From: JAVBQG01 sp031549185
GTDB lineage: Bacteria; Synergistota; Synergistia; Synergistales; Synergistaceae
DNA: 64,000 nucleotides
Reading direction: 5' to 3'
Assembly (NCBI GenBank): GCA_031549185.1
Contig: JAVBQG010000005.1
Coordinates: forward strand, 1 to 64,000
Made by a program: the position numbers and the translations under genes. Position 1 is the first letter of the stretch, and every line of letters starts with the position of its first letter. The notes below the pieces were generated by a model. That model saw only the letters and a list, made by a program, of their open reading frames with translations, did no database searches and was not told where the DNA came from. Shown in pieces: positions 15,204-23,757 of the stretch.

Positions 15204-17243
15204 ATGGATTTTGCGACGGCCGCCAGACGCGCGGAGGAGTTGCGGCGCGAAATAGCCAGACATGAATACCTGTACTACGTGATGGACTCCCCGGAGATCG
15301 AGGATCGCGCGTACGATCTGTTGCTGCGCAAGCTGGGGGAGATCGAGAAGGCCTACCCCGGACTGCTCGTGCCCGACTCACCCAACGTGCGCGTGATGGG
15401 CGAGCCGCGGGGCGAATTCCGCAAGGTCATACACGCCAACCCCATGCAGAGCCTGGACAACGCCCTCGATCTGGACGAGTTGCGCGCGTTCTACGACCGC
15501 GTGGCCAAAGCGCTCGACCGGGAGAGTGCCGACGGACTGGCGTGGGTCTGCGAGCCGAAGATCGACGGGCTCGCAGTCTCCCTCATCTACGAAAACGGCG
15601 TCCTCAAGACCGGTTCGACGCGCGGCGACGGCGTCACTGGGGAGGAAGTAACGCAGAACCTCCGCACGATCCGCTCACTTCCGTTGCGCCTGCAGGGTGC
15701 GCCGGAAGGCGAACTCGAGGTGCGCGGCGAGGTCTGCATGACGCGCGAGGACTTCGCGGAGCTGAACAGGGCGCGCGAGGAAGCGGAGGAGCCGCTCTTC
15801 GCCAACCCGCGCAACGCGGCGGCGGGCAGTCTCCGCCAGCTCAACCACCACGTCACGGCCTCGAGAAAGCTGAAAATCTACCTTTACTACATACAGGATG
15901 CGGCGAAACACGGGATCGGGAGCCAGTGGGAGCTGCTCGAACGCCTGAGCGCATGGGGACTGCCGACACAGCGCAGCAAGGCGCTCTGCTCGAACCTCTC
16001 GCAGATCGAGGAGTATCTGGCCCTCTGGGGAAACGAGCGCCTCACGAACTCCGTCAACACCGACGGCGTGGTGCTCAAACTGAACGACCTCGCCCTGCGC
16101 GAGTGGCTCGGCAGCACGGCGAAGGCCCCCCGCTGGGCCATCGCCTTCAAATTTCCGCCGGAGGAGAAACGGACGAAGATCCTGGACATCGAGATCACCG
16201 TAGGGCGTACCGGCGCGCTGACGCCGACCGCGCATCTGGAGCCGGTCCAGCTCTCGGGCACGACGGTGCAACGGGCGAGCCTGCATAACCAGGACGAGAT
16301 CGACCGCAAGGACATTCGCATCGGCGACGTCGTCTGGGTGCATAAAGCGGGGGAGATCATACCGGAGGTGCTCCGCGTCGACCTCGCATTGCGCGACGGG
16401 AACCAGCAACCGTACAGAATTCCGTACGTCTGCCCCGCCTGCAAATCGACCGCCGTTCGGCTGCCGACGGAGGCGGCGATCCGCTGCCCGAATAAATCCT
16501 GTCCGGCCCAGCTGCAGGAGGAGATCCTGCACTTCGTCTCCCGGCAGTGCATGGACATCAACGGCATCGGCGAGAAGCTGGTGGCGCAGTTGACGACGAG
16601 CGGCATGTTGCGCAACGTGGCCGACATCTACGACCTGAGAGTCGAATCCCTGGCCGGGCTCGACCGGATGGGGGAGAAGTCGGCGAATAAGCTCGTGGAG
16701 GCGATCGCAGCCTCGAAGGAGAGGCCGCTGCCCGCCGTCCTGAACGCGCTCGGCATCCGCAACGTGGGCAAGAAGACCGCGCTCGACATCGCGACGTACT
16801 TCCGCGGCATGGACGCCCTGATCGCAGCGAGCGAAGAAGAATTGGCGGCCGTCGACGGCGTGGGCCCCGTGGTGGCCGCCTCCGTCAAGTCGTATTTCGA
16901 CGATCCGAATAACTTGGAAACAGTCCAAAGGCTGCGCGCGGCGGGCGTGAACATGATCATGAGCGGCAAGCCGCCCGCGAAACAGGCGCACGCCGCGCAG
17001 TTCGCGGGCAAGAAGATCGTCTTCACCGGCGAACTGTCGGCGATGACCCGCTCGGAGGGCGAGGCGCTCGCGGCCTCCATGGGCGCGGAGATCGCGGGCA
17101 GCGTCAGCAAGAAGACGGACGTGGTGGTCGTCGGCGACAAGCCGGGGAGCAAGTACAACAAGGCGCTGGGCCTCGGCGTCCCCATCTGGGACGAGGCGGA
17201 GTTCCTGCGGCAGCTCGCAGAAGCGGGGTATCAGAGAAGCTGA
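15204..17243 (+). CDS. ligA: NAD-dependent DNA ligase
   Basis: Seals nicks in replication and repair, using NAD+. The 679-residue protein has every expected domain: the N-terminal Ia NAD-binding domain (DYxxY-type HEYLYYVMDSPEIEDRAYD); the adenylation domain with catalytic K119 in EPKIDGLAVSL; an OB fold (VGRTGALTPTAHLEPV); a four-cysteine zinc finger (CPACKSTAVRLP to CPNKSCPAQ); helix-hairpin-helix repeats; and a C-terminal BRCT domain (GKKIVFTGELSAMTRSEGE). Co-directional with lysS. Confidence 0.98.
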   Translation: MDFATAARRAEELRREIARHEYLYYVMDSPEIEDRAYDLLLRKLGEIEKAYPGLLVPDSPNVRVMGEPRGEFRKVIHANPMQSLDNALDLDELRAFYDRVAKALDRESADGLAWVCEPKIDGLAVSLIYENGVLKTGSTRGDGVTGEEVTQNLRTIRSLPLRLQGAPEGELEVRGEVCMTREDFAELNRAREEAEEPLFANPRNAAAGSLRQLNHHVTASRKLKIYLYYIQDAAKHGIGSQWELLERLSAWGLPTQRSKALCSNLSQIEEYLALWGNERLTNSVNTDGVVLKLNDLALREWLGSTAKAPRWAIAFKFPPEEKRTKILDIEITVGRTGALTPTAHLEPVQLSGTTVQRASLHNQDEIDRKDIRIGDVVWVHKAGEIIPEVLRVDLALRDGNQQPYRIPYVCPACKSTAVRLPTEAAIRCPNKSCPAQLQEEILHFVSRQCMDINGIGEKLVAQLTTSGMLRNVADIYDLRVESLAGLDRMGEKSANKLVEAIAASKERPLPAVLNALGIRNVGKKTALDIATYFRGMDALIAASEEELAAVDGVGPVVAASVKSYFDDPNNLETVQRLRAAGVNMIMSGKPPAKQAHAAQFAGKKIVFTGELSAMTRSEGEALAASMGAEIAGSVSKKTDVVVVGDKPGSKYNKALGLGVPIWDEAEFLRQLAEAGYQRS

Positions 17244-17318
17244 TTTATGCGGCTTCATTCTTTATTCTTCAGGCCTTTAACGACAAATCGGTTTTCAGAA
17301 AACAGGGGGAGTGTAATT

Positions 17319-17618
17319 TTGAAGATGTCCGTGGACAGAGCGATCACGCTCAAAATGGCGCAGGCGGCGCAGCTGCGCATCGCGCCGGACGAAGTGGACG
17401 CCATGACCGACAGCATCAACGACCTGCTGTCGATCTGCGCGCTGGTCGGGGAACTCGACTGCAACGGCACGCCCGACTTTGTGTGGGAGATGAAAAAATT
17501 GCCATCGCGGCGCTCCGACGAAGTGGACGACTGGACGGACCGCGAGCGCTTCAAGAGCGAGGCGCCGACCATAGAGGGCGACTTCTTCCGGGTCCCCCGC
17601 ATCTCGTCGGAGGGTTGA
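17319..17618 (+). CDS. gatC: Asp-tRNA(Asn)/Glu-tRNA(Gln) amidotransferase subunit C
   Basis: GatC is the small belt-like subunit that stabilises the GatA-GatB contact. The protein ends with the typical tail (VPRISSEG) and has the helical N-terminus AAQLRIAPDEVDAMTDSIND. Two starts are possible: TTG at 17319, 7 bases after the GGAG core of AGGGGGAG, and ATG at 17325, 13 bases away. The TTG is preferred for spacing and gives 99 residues. The frame is open further upstream but has no coding resemblance there. gatA starts 4 bases after the stop. Confidence 0.85.
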   Translation: MKMSVDRAITLKMAQAAQLRIAPDEVDAMTDSINDLLSICALVGELDCNGTPDFVWEMKKLPSRRSDEVDDWTDRERFKSEAPTIEGDFFRVPRISSEG

Positions 17619-17622
17619 TACG

Positions 17623-19107
17623 ATGGAACTGTACGAACTGACCGCAAAGGAGATCGCCTCCGGCGTCAAGGAGAAAAAATTCAGCGCCGAGGATGCCGCG
17701 AAGGCCTGTCTGGCGCACCTCGAGACCTGCGAGAAAACCGTCAACGCCTGCATCACCGTCACGCCAGAGCGCGCGATCGAGCGGGCGCGCGAGATCGACC
17801 GGAAGATCGCCGCCGGCGAGCCCACCGGGCCCCTCGCGGGCGTGCCCTACGTCGCCAAGGACAACTTCTGCACGCGCGACATCCGCACGACCTGCGGCAG
17901 CAAGATGCTGGAAAGCTGGGTGCCCACATATGACGCCACGACGATCCGCTACATGGACGAGGCCGGCGCCGTGATGCTCGCCAAGACGAACCTCGACGAG
18001 TTCGCCATGGGCAGCTCGACGGAGACCTCGATCTTCGGCCCCACGAAGAACCCGCGCGACCTCTCGCGCGTCCCCGGCGGCAGCAGCGGCGGCAGCGCCG
18101 CGGCGGTGGCGGCGGGCTATGCGCCCCTGGCGCTCGGCTCCGACACGGGTGGCTCCGTGCGCCAGCCGTCAGCCTTCTGCGGCGTGCAGGGGATGAAACC
18201 GTCGTACGGGCAAGTCAGCCGCTACGGCGTCGTCGCCTACGCCTCGTCGCTCGACCAGGTCAGCCCCATCGCCCGCAGCGTCGAGGATCTGGCGTTCGCG
18301 CTGGAAGTGCTCGCTCGCCCCGATGTGAACGACACCACCTGCGATGCCTACGTCAGGCCGAAGTTCACCGACGCCCTCGCGCTGCCGGACCTGAAGGGCA
18401 AGCGCATTGGCGTCTTCGAGGGCTTCGAGGCGGACAAGATGGACAAGGACCTCTACGGCGCGCTCCGGAGGACCGCCGAGTTCTGCAGGGCGGCGGGCGC
18501 CGTCGTCGAGCCGATGGACCTGCCGCTCGCGGTCAAATACGGCGTGGCAACCTACTACGTCACGGCCCTGGCGGACGCCAGCTCGAAGCTCGCCTGCTTC
18601 GACGGCATGCGCTACGGCACACACATCAAGGGCGACTATCTCTTCGACATGTACACGAACACGCGCACCGAGAGCTTCGGCGAGGAGGTGCGCCGCCGGA
18701 TCATCCTCGGCACATGCCTCCTGACCGAGGGCTTCTACCAGAACTACTACGCCCCGGCGCTGAAGGTGCGCACGAAGATGGTGGAGGAGTTCGACGAGCT
18801 CTTCGACCGCTTCGACGCCTACCTGCTGCCCGCGTCCCCCTCCATGCCCTACAAGCTCGGCATGAAAGAGGAGGACCCGACGCGCCTCTACCTCGGCGAC
18901 ATCTTTACCGTCCCGATCAGCCTCGGCGGCCTGCCCGGCATCAGCCTCAACATGGGCTTCACGCCGAACGAAGGACTGCCACTCTCCGTGCAGCTCGTCG
19001 GACCGCGCTACGGCGACGCCGACCTGCTCGGCATCGCGTCCGTGATCGAGCGCGTCGTCGGCAAACCGGCGATCGCCTCGCCCAAGTCCGCCAAGGAGGT
19101 GGCGTAA
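17623..19107 (+). CDS. gatA: Asp-tRNA(Asn)/Glu-tRNA(Gln) amidotransferase subunit A
   Basis: The glutaminase subunit that releases ammonia for the transamidation of Glu-tRNA(Gln) and/or Asp-tRNA(Asn). The 494-residue protein is an amidase-signature enzyme with a complete Ser-cisSer-Lys triad: K79 (VAKDNF), S154 (GGSSGGS) and S178 (SDTGGSVRQP). These match the usual GatA numbering exactly. gatB begins 1 base after the stop. The presence of GatCAB implies that at least one of GlnRS or AsnRS is missing or supplemented in this organism. Confidence 0.98.
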   Translation: MELYELTAKEIASGVKEKKFSAEDAAKACLAHLETCEKTVNACITVTPERAIERAREIDRKIAAGEPTGPLAGVPYVAKDNFCTRDIRTTCGSKMLESWVPTYDATTIRYMDEAGAVMLAKTNLDEFAMGSSTETSIFGPTKNPRDLSRVPGGSSGGSAAAVAAGYAPLALGSDTGGSVRQPSAFCGVQGMKPSYGQVSRYGVVAYASSLDQVSPIARSVEDLAFALEVLARPDVNDTTCDAYVRPKFTDALALPDLKGKRIGVFEGFEADKMDKDLYGALRRTAEFCRAAGAVVEPMDLPLAVKYGVATYYVTALADASSKLACFDGMRYGTHIKGDYLFDMYTNTRTESFGEEVRRRIILGTCLLTEGFYQNYYAPALKVRTKMVEEFDELFDRFDAYLLPASPSMPYKLGMKEEDPTRLYLGDIFTVPISLGGLPGISLNMGFTPNEGLPLSVQLVGPRYGDADLLGIASVIERVVGKPAIASPKSAKEVA

Positions 19108-19108
19108 G

Positions 19109-20569
19109 ATGAAACGACCCATCGTCATCGGCCTGGAGGTCCACCTCCAGCTCAACACGAAGACCAAACTCTTCTGCTCCTGCTCCACGGACTACATCGG
19201 CAAACCGGCCAACAGCAACGTCTGCCCGATCTGCCTCGCCGTCCCCGGCACGCTGCCGCTGCTCAACGACCGGGCGGTCGAGCTGGGCTCGCGCATGGGG
19301 CTGGGGTTGGGCTGCACGATCCAGAACCACTCGAACTTCCACCGCAAGAACTACTTCTACGCCGACCTCCCCAAGGCGTACCAGATCACGCAGTACGAGC
19401 TGCCGATCGCGGTGGGCGGATACATCGACATCGAGATCGACGGCGTGCCGAAGCGCGTGCGGGTACATCACCTGCACCTGGAGGAGGACGCGGGCAAGCT
19501 CGTGCACCCGACGACGGACGGACGCCTGACGGGCGCGACCTACTCGCTGGTCGACTACGACCGCGGCGGCGTGCCGCTGTCGGAGATCGTCTCCGAGCCG
19601 GACATGTCGTCGCCCGCCGAGGCCAAGGACTACGTGGCGCGCCTGCGGCAGATCGCCCGCTATCTCGACGTCTCCGACGGCGAGATGGAGTCCGGCTCGC
19701 TGCGCGTGGACGCGAACATCTCTCTCTCCAACCCCGACGGCAGCCTCGGCACGCGCGTCGAGATCAAAAACATGAACTCGCTGAAGGCTCTTGAGCGCGC
19801 GCTTGAGTACGAAATCTCGCGCCAGAACAAGGTGCTCGACTCCGGCGGCAAGATCGTGATGGAGACGCGCCTCTGGGACGACGCCGAGGGCGTTACCCGC
19901 TCGATGCGCAGCAAGGAGACCGCCTCCGACTACCGCTATTACCCGGAGATGGACCTGGCGGCGGTCGTGGTCTCCGACGAGGAGATCGCCAGATTCAAGC
20001 GCGAGATGCCGGAGCTGCCCTGGGAGAAGCGCGAGCGCTTCGCGAAGGACTTCGGCCTCTCGAAAGAGGAGATCGCGATCCTCACAGAGCAGAAGGAGCT
20101 GGCCAGGTACTACGAGGACACCGTGGCGGCGGGAGCCCCTCCGGCGCGCGCGGCGAACTGGATTCGCATGGAGGTCCTGCGCGTCTTGAACGCCCTCGGC
20201 AGGAACATCCGCGACTTTCACGTGCAACCCGCAACGCTGGCCTCCCTCGTGCGCAAGGTCGACGACAAGGAGCTCTCCAGCACCGTGGCCAAGGACATCC
20301 TCGACCTGCTGGTGAAGGAGGACGTCTCGCTTGACGACGCGATCAAGCGCTGCGGCGCTACGGGATGCAAACTCGCCGGCGACGAGCTTGACGACATGAT
20401 CAAAAAGATCATGGACGGGCAGCCCGACGTAGTCGAAACGATCAAATCCGGCCAGGACAAGAAGGGCGCGAAGGTCAAGTTCCTGCAGGGTCTCGTCATG
20501 AAGGAGACCCGAGGCCAGGCCGATCCCGCCGAGGTCGCCGCCGCGCTGTCGAGGCTGCTCGGGGTTTAA
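19109..20569 (+). CDS. gatB: Asp-tRNA(Asn)/Glu-tRNA(Gln) amidotransferase subunit B
   Basis: The kinase/transamidase subunit that activates the misacylated aminoacyl-tRNA with ATP. The 486-residue protein has the catalytic cradle (IGLEVHLQLNTKTKLFCSC, zinc site CSC and CPICLAVPGTLP), the signature DYNRGGVPLSEIV-type stretch (here DYDRGGVPLSEIVSEPDM), and the C-terminal YqeY/tail domain (MDGQPDVVETIKSGQDKK). It is the last gene of the gatCAB operon. About 40 bases later a strong promoter begins the ribosomal-protein transcript. Confidence 0.98.
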   Translation: MKRPIVIGLEVHLQLNTKTKLFCSCSTDYIGKPANSNVCPICLAVPGTLPLLNDRAVELGSRMGLGLGCTIQNHSNFHRKNYFYADLPKAYQITQYELPIAVGGYIDIEIDGVPKRVRVHHLHLEEDAGKLVHPTTDGRLTGATYSLVDYDRGGVPLSEIVSEPDMSSPAEAKDYVARLRQIARYLDVSDGEMESGSLRVDANISLSNPDGSLGTRVEIKNMNSLKALERALEYEISRQNKVLDSGGKIVMETRLWDDAEGVTRSMRSKETASDYRYYPEMDLAAVVVSDEEIARFKREMPELPWEKRERFAKDFGLSKEEIAILTEQKELARYYEDTVAAGAPPARAANWIRMEVLRVLNALGRNIRDFHVQPATLASLVRKVDDKELSSTVAKDILDLLVKEDVSLDDAIKRCGATGCKLAGDELDDMIKKIMDGQPDVVETIKSGQDKKGAKVKFLQGLVMKETRGQADPAEVAAALSRLLGV

Positions 20570-20609
20570 GCGACAGCCACGGGATATAGCGAAATATTTG
20601 TCTCGACCA

Positions 20610-20638
20610 TTGACTCGAACCCTTTTCGAGCGTAAAAT
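20610..20638 (+). promoter_or_regulatory. Promoter of the rplU-prp-rpmA operon
   Basis: TTGACT (20610-20615), a 17-base spacer and TAAAAT (20633-20638) put the start near 20645. The spacer contains the inverted repeat CTCGAA-CCCTT-TTCGAG (20614-20630), which could be an operator. Confidence 0.75.
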
Positions 20639-20775
20639 AAATCGGCTTTTGTAGAACGCTTGCCGGAGGTTAAAAAGGGCCGATTTGTTGCTAGAAGCCT
20701 ATAGGGTAAAGATTATGAACCCTTAAACGCGAGGAATCGCTACCTCGAACGGCAGCGAGAGGAGGAAACAAGTAT
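20639..20775 (+). promoter_or_regulatory. Structured 5' leader of rplU (candidate L21 autoregulatory leader)
   Basis: About 130 bases are transcribed before the L21 start. The 8-bp stem AAATCGGC (20639-20646) with GCCGATTT (20679-20686) encloses GTAGAACGCTTGCCGGAGG. Downstream, the alternatives CGAGG/CCTCG (around 20732-20750) and AGGGT/ACCCT could form, and the ribosome-binding site GAGAGGAGG follows. An L21 leader element is known from Firmicutes, where the operon order is the same. Identity with that RNA family is inferred from position and not established. Confidence 0.45.
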
Positions 20776-21087
20776 ATGTATGCAGTGATTGAAGCAGGCG
20801 GCAAGCAGTATCGTGTCAGCGAGGGCAACAGGATCCGCGTCGAGAAGTGCGACGCGGAGGTCGGGAGCACCATCAGCCTCGACAAGGTCCTCCTTCTGGG
20901 TAAGGACGACAACACGGTCGTCGGCGCACCTTTCGTCAGCGGCGCGAGCGTCACGGCAAAGGTCACCGGACACGGCAAAGAGGACAAGGTCATCGTCTTC
21001 AAGTACAGGCGCAAGAAGAACTATCGCCGTTTCAGAGGGCACAGGCAGCAGTACACGGACCTCACGGTGGAGTCCATCAACGCCTAA
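20776..21087 (+). CDS. rplU: 50S ribosomal protein L21
   Basis: A 23S rRNA-binding protein of the large subunit. The 103-residue protein begins MYAVIEAGGKQYRVSEGNR and carries the conserved FKYRRKKNYRRFRGHRQ RNA-binding tail, both diagnostic. The ATG is preceded by GAGAGGAGG. First gene of the L21-Prp-L27 operon, with a structured leader upstream. Confidence 0.98.
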   Translation: MYAVIEAGGKQYRVSEGNRIRVEKCDAEVGSTISLDKVLLLGKDDNTVVGAPFVSGASVTAKVTGHGKEDKVIVFKYRRKKNYRRFRGHRQQYTDLTVESINA

Positions 21088-21097
21088 CGACCGACCC

Positions 21098-21421
21098 ATG
21101 ATGCAGGTCATCGCAAAACGCGACGATTTCGGCATTTTTTCCATATCGGCCCAGGGACACACGGGCTATGCGGAACAAGGCTCGGATATCGTCTGCGCGG
21201 CTGTATCGGCCCTGATGCAGGCCATGCTGGTCGGATTGCAGGACGTTCTCGAGATGGAGGACGTGGAAGTCGACACGGCTCCGGAGATCCCCAGGATGGT
21301 CTTTACCTGGGACAGCGAAGATGAGGACGGACAGATCGTCGCGGAGACCATCTTCCGATCTCTCGAGGCGGTGGCAAGTTCTTATCCGGATTTCGTGACA
21401 GTGACAGAGGAGGACATATAG
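21098..21421 (+). CDS. prp: Ribosomal-processing cysteine protease Prp
   Basis: Prp removes the N-terminal extension of ribosomal protein L27, which is essential for its place in the peptidyl-transferase centre. The 107-residue protein has the catalytic dyad in the family block GHTGYAEQGSDIVCAAVSAL: H21 and C33. Two tandem ATG codons (21098, 21101) could start it; there is no strong ribosome-binding site, so translation may be coupled to rplU, whose stop is 10 bases away. Its substrate L27, with a cleavable leader, is encoded 2 bases downstream. Prp was described in Staphylococcus aureus; here the match is by motif and context. Confidence 0.93.
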   Translation: MMQVIAKRDDFGIFSISAQGHTGYAEQGSDIVCAAVSALMQAMLVGLQDVLEMEDVEVDTAPEIPRMVFTWDSEDEDGQIVAETIFRSLEAVASSYPDFVTVTEEDI

Positions 21422-21423
21422 AT

Positions 21424-21714
21424 ATGATCAGGATGTTCGACATTCAATTTTTTGCCCATAAAAAGGGACAGGGCAGCAGCTCCAACGGACGCGACAGCAA
21501 CCCGCAGTATCTGGGCGTGAAGCGCGGCGACGGCCAGGTGGTCACGGCAGGCACGATCATCGTGCGCCAGCGCGGCACGAAGTTCCATCCCGGCCGCAAC
21601 GTCGGCAGAGGCAAGGACGATACCCTCTTCGCCCTCTCGGACGGCAAGGTTTCGTTCCTCACCAAGGCGGGGCGCAAAGTCGTAACGGTCGTTGCACACA
21701 GCTTCGCCGAATAA
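21424..21714 (+). CDS. rpmA: 50S ribosomal protein L27 with Prp-cleavable N-terminal extension
   Basis: L27 reaches into the peptidyl-transferase centre with its N-terminus. The 96-residue product begins MIRMFDIQFFAHKKGQGSS. Mature L27 normally starts at A-H-K-K-G, so the first ten residues are an extension ending in QFF, the recognition sequence cut by Prp between F and A. The rest is canonical (GVKRGDGQVVTAGTIIVRQR and HPGRNVGRGKDDTLFAL). GAGGAGG precedes the ATG by 8 bases. Confidence 0.97.
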   Translation: MIRMFDIQFFAHKKGQGSSSNGRDSNPQYLGVKRGDGQVVTAGTIIVRQRGTKFHPGRNVGRGKDDTLFALSDGKVSFLTKAGRKVVTVVAHSFAE

Positions 21715-21740
21715 AGACGCAGCCATCGAATTTTGACCTG

Positions 21741-21765
21741 GGGGGCCTGGACAATCCCGGCTCCC
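21741..21765 (+). terminator. Possible weak terminator after rpmA
   Basis: GGGGGCC (21741-21747) pairs with GGCTCCC (21759-21765) with one G-U pair and an 11-base loop, followed by TTGTTGTATTTTTCT. The T stretch is interrupted, so read-through into obg is likely. Confidence 0.4.
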
Positions 21766-21797
21766 TTGTTGTATTTTTCTATCATGGAGACTGATTC

Positions 21798-23147
21798 ATG
21801 AAGTTTGTCGATATGTTATCCATTTCCGTTTCTGGCGGCAGAGGCGGCAACGGTTGTATGAGCTTCCGACGCGAAAAATTCATCCCCAATGGCGGCCCGG
21901 ACGGCGGTAACGGCGGGCGTGGGGGCAATATCGTCCTCGAAGCCACCACGAACCTGCAGACGCTCGCGGATTTCGAACATCGCAGACGCTTCGTCGCCGG
22001 CAACGGCGATCACGGGCAAGGGAGCGCCAGAAATGGCAGGGCAGGGGAGACGCTCGTGCTCTCCGTGCCGTGCGGTACACTCGTCTACGACGCCGAGACG
22101 GGCGACGGTCTCGCCGACCTGGTCGAGCCGGGGGACCGCTTCGTCGCGGCACGCGGTGGCAGGGGAGGCAGGGGCAACCGTGTCTTTGCGAGCTCTCAAC
22201 GGCGCGCTCCGCGCTTCTCCGAGAAAGGCGAGATGGGCGAGGACCGCCGCCTGCGCCTGGAGTTGAAGCTGATCGCGGACATCGGGCTGATCGGTCTGCC
22301 GAACGCAGGGAAATCGAGCATCCTGGCAGCCGTATCCAACGCCTCGCCGAAGATCGCCGATTACCCCTTTACGACGCTCTCCCCAAATCTGGGCGTGCTC
22401 TTCACAGATGTGGAGGCTGTCGTACTGGCGGATATACCCGGGCTGATCGAAGGGGCGAGCAATGACAAGGGGCTCGGGCTGGCGTTTTTGCGCCATATCG
22501 AGCGAACGCGGCTCCTGTTGCACGTGCTCGACCTCTCCTCGCAAAACGCCGAGCGGATCGAGGACGATTGGTGTGTTGTGCGCGACGAGATGTTGCAATA
22601 CGACCCCGAACTGGGGAATCGTCCCTCGATCGTGATCGGCAACAAGACCGATCTGTGCGACGATCCTGCCGCTCTTACGAGTGAGCTGAAGGCTTTCTTC
22701 AACGGGTGCGGTTTCGCCTTCGAGACGGTGAGCGCCCTCACGGGGGACAACATCGAGGCGCTGGTCGGAAAGATCGTCGATTTCGCGCGCGATCATCCGC
22801 GCCCGCACGGCGAGGTCAGGCTCTTCGCCACAATCCCGGACGGAGACGAACAACCGCTCAACCCGCGCAGAAGGGTGAAGATTCAGATCGTGTCGCTGCC
22901 GGACGGCAGCTTCCGCGTTCTGCATCCACAGATGGAGAACGCGGCGGAGCGTTACGACCTCTCGCAGCCCGAGAACCAGGCGCGCTTCACGCGCCTTCTG
23001 CGCAAGCATCGGGTAGAGGAGTTGCTCGTCGAGGCCGGTGCACAGCCGGGTGCCTCCGTCTCCATCGGGCACATGGAGTTCGACTTCTGGCCCGACGAGA
23101 CGATGTCGACCAAGGTGGACGGAGAAGAGGATGATGAGCGGGAGTAA
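21798..23147 (+). CDS. obg: Obg-family GTPase
   Basis: An essential GTPase acting in late 50S assembly and stress signalling. The 449-residue protein has the glycine-rich Obg fold (residues 1-159, many G-G repeats such as GGRGGNGCMSFRREKF); the G domain with G1 GLPNAGKS (166-173), switch II DIPGLIEGA and NKTD; and a C-terminal OCT domain (about residues 345-435). GGAG precedes the ATG by 8 bases. The 3' end overlaps the nadD start by about 17 bases. Confidence 0.97.
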   Translation: MKFVDMLSISVSGGRGGNGCMSFRREKFIPNGGPDGGNGGRGGNIVLEATTNLQTLADFEHRRRFVAGNGDHGQGSARNGRAGETLVLSVPCGTLVYDAETGDGLADLVEPGDRFVAARGGRGGRGNRVFASSQRRAPRFSEKGEMGEDRRLRLELKLIADIGLIGLPNAGKSSILAAVSNASPKIADYPFTTLSPNLGVLFTDVEAVVLADIPGLIEGASNDKGLGLAFLRHIERTRLLLHVLDLSSQNAERIEDDWCVVRDEMLQYDPELGNRPSIVIGNKTDLCDDPAALTSELKAFFNGCGFAFETVSALTGDNIEALVGKIVDFARDHPRPHGEVRLFATIPDGDEQPLNPRRRVKIQIVSLPDGSFRVLHPQMENAAERYDLSQPENQARFTRLLRKHRVEELLVEAGAQPGASVSIGHMEFDFWPDETMSTKVDGEEDDERE

Positions 23148-23757
23148 ACACCGTATCGGCATTATGGGGGGCACCTTCGACCCCATACACTACGGTCATC
23201 TGTTGGCGGCAGAGGAGGCGCGACAGGCTTTCGATCTGGAACGCGTCGTCTTTCTGCCGACCGGCACCCCTCCGCACAAACACTACGAGGACATGGCCTC
23301 CACGGAAGACCGGTACGCCATGACGCTCCTTGCCATCGACGACAATCCTTTTTTCGAGGTCTCGCGTCTGGAGACGGAGCGGGAGGGCAACAGCTACACC
23401 AAAGATACGCTGATGGAGATGCATGCCCTCTATCCCAACACGGATTTTTTCCTGATCGCAGGCCTCGACAGCATTCTGGACATGCCGAACTGGCGCGAAC
23501 CGCTTGAAATCTGCAGGCTGAGCACGCCGGTCGCCGTTATGCGCCCCGGATACGATAAAGGTAAATTGGCAGAGTTACCCTCGCAAATTCGCGAAAAATT
23601 ATGTACACTGGAGACCGTGATGCTGGACTTTTCGGCGACCGACATCCGGGATCGCGTGAGAAAAGGCGCAAGTATCCGCTATCGGGTGCCTCCGCCGGTC
23701 GAGGGCTACATCGAAAAACACCGCATATATGCCGCGACGGACGGTGAACGCGATTGA
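23131..23757 (+). CDS. nadD: Nicotinate-nucleotide adenylyltransferase
   Basis: Forms deamido-NAD+ from nicotinate mononucleotide and ATP. The 208-residue protein has the nucleotidyltransferase loop MGGTFDPIHYGHLLAAEEAR (T/HxGH-type) near the N-terminus and the C-terminal ISSTxIR-type motif as FSATDIRDRVRKG. Two adjacent ATGs (23131, 23134) follow GGAGAAGAGG; either could start it. It overlaps the end of obg, and its stop overlaps the next gene by TTGA. The obg-nadD-LCP-rsfS order is widespread. Confidence 0.95.
   Translation: MMSGSKHRIGIMGGTFDPIHYGHLLAAEEARQAFDLERVVFLPTGTPPHKHYEDMASTEDRYAMTLLAIDDNPFFEVSRLETEREGNSYTKDTLMEMHALYPNTDFFLIAGLDSILDMPNWREPLEICRLSTPVAVMRPGYDKGKLAELPSQIREKLCTLETVMLDFSATDIRDRVRKGASIRYRVPPPVEGYIEKHRIYAATDGERD

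Noticed and set aside
15675..17258. Minus-strand ORF of about 530 codons opposite ligA
   Set aside because: Antisense to a complete ligA; composition is His/Arg/Leu-biased with no domains and no ribosome-binding site.
20715..20726. Three-codon ORF ATG-AAC-CCT-TAA in the rplU leader
   Set aside because: It could be a leader peptide but has no good ribosome-binding site and no codon pattern suggesting attenuation; more likely chance.
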